A stretch of 41,941 bases of DNA from Bacteroidota bacterium (GTDB lineage Bacteria > Bacteroidota > Bacteroidia > Chitinophagales > Chitinophagaceae), in NCBI GenBank assembly GCA_005789565.1, contig SXXL01000081.1, forward strand, positions 1 through 41,941, in the 5' to 3' direction. The notes below the pieces were generated by a model. It saw only the letters and a program-made list of their open reading frames with translations, had not been told where the DNA came from and searched no databases. Of the stretch, positions 41,918 through 41,941 are shown in pieces; the stretch's first letter is position 1, and every line of letters begins with the position of its first letter. A program made the translations under genes and the position numbers.

Positions 41918-41941
41918 GGGGAACTCGCTCCGTTGGCTAGA
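41918..41941 (+). tRNA. Possible start of a tRNA gene, cut by the window end
   Basis: GGGGAAC could be an acceptor strand, followed by TC and a D-arm-like GCTC-CGTTGGCTA-GA with the conserved GG and final A of a D-loop. The start lies 9 bases after a perfect promoter box, as expected for a stable RNA. Against it, position 14 would be C and not the nearly universal A, and position 9 is C. Amino acid identity cannot be read. Confidence 0.35.

Overview
The window is a stretch of ordinary chromosome from a member of the Bacteroidota, most likely close to the Chitinophagaceae. The evidence is the set of Bacteroidota-type proteins: a SprB-repeat protein with a gliding-motility/type IX secretion C-terminus, an RNase Y downstream of ZapA, a DUF2795 protein, a DUF4369-like TlpA thioredoxin and a citrate synthase of the mitochondrial type. 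Shine-Dalgarno sites are also scarce, and the promoters carry the Bacteroidota -7 element TAnnTTTG. No prophage, transposon, CRISPR array, toxin-antitoxin or recognisable defence system was found. Gene density is high and no gap exceeds 300 bases.

Layout. 1-2634 is the 3' part of a class II (B12-dependent) ribonucleotide reductase. 2696-7148 (minus) is a protein-quality-control block in the order tRNA-Leu, trigger factor, clpP, second clpP, clpX and an unannotated 48-residue ORF. 7234-9480 is a bifunctional Rel/SpoT. 9541-13242 is a 1233-residue repetitive surface protein. 13364-16326 holds purA, a small acidic protein and pabB. 16331-18658 (minus) holds tatA, rplS and rny. 18850-19974 is a TlpA-like thioredoxin. 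20037-23053 (minus) is pheT, a coiled-coil protein and zapA. 23133-23948 is fabI. 24012-27246 holds a DUF2795 protein, two ABC ATPases without permeases, a secreted esterase and a PduO-type cobalamin adenosyltransferase. 27333-30642 holds trpS, a deoxynucleoside kinase and pckA. 30785-35609 is a tightly packed plus-strand run: Xaa-Pro aminopeptidase, pssA, purS, rsmI and an M1 metallopeptidase. 35610-38068 (minus) holds a NarL-type response regulator, rsmG and a membrane glycosyltransferase. 38168-41876 holds tgt, an LptF/G-type permease and gltA. A promoter and what may be the start of a tRNA lie at the right edge.

How the genes fit together. Nucleotide supply is scattered through the window: nrdJ, the PduO-type adenosyltransferase that can make its cofactor, purA, purS and the deoxynucleoside kinase. 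Translation and RNA metabolism are represented by trpS, pheT, rplS, rsmI, rsmG, tgt, rny and tRNA-Leu. Envelope functions are represented by tatA, pssA, the lptF-like gene, the glycosyltransferase and the LolD-like ATPase.

What is unusual. The Tgt homologue lacks the three zinc-ligand cysteines but keeps the histidine at the exact spacing. There is a 48-residue ORF after clpX. An identical 18-base promoter core precedes both rplS and tRNA-Leu. -7 boxes fall into two classes, one about 17-23 nt and one only 5-7 nt from the start codon, the second suggesting leaderless mRNAs. A purine-rich tandem/inverted repeat lies between the TlpA gene and zapA. I found no convincing wholly new multi-gene system; the promising leads are at the level of single genes and regulatory sites.
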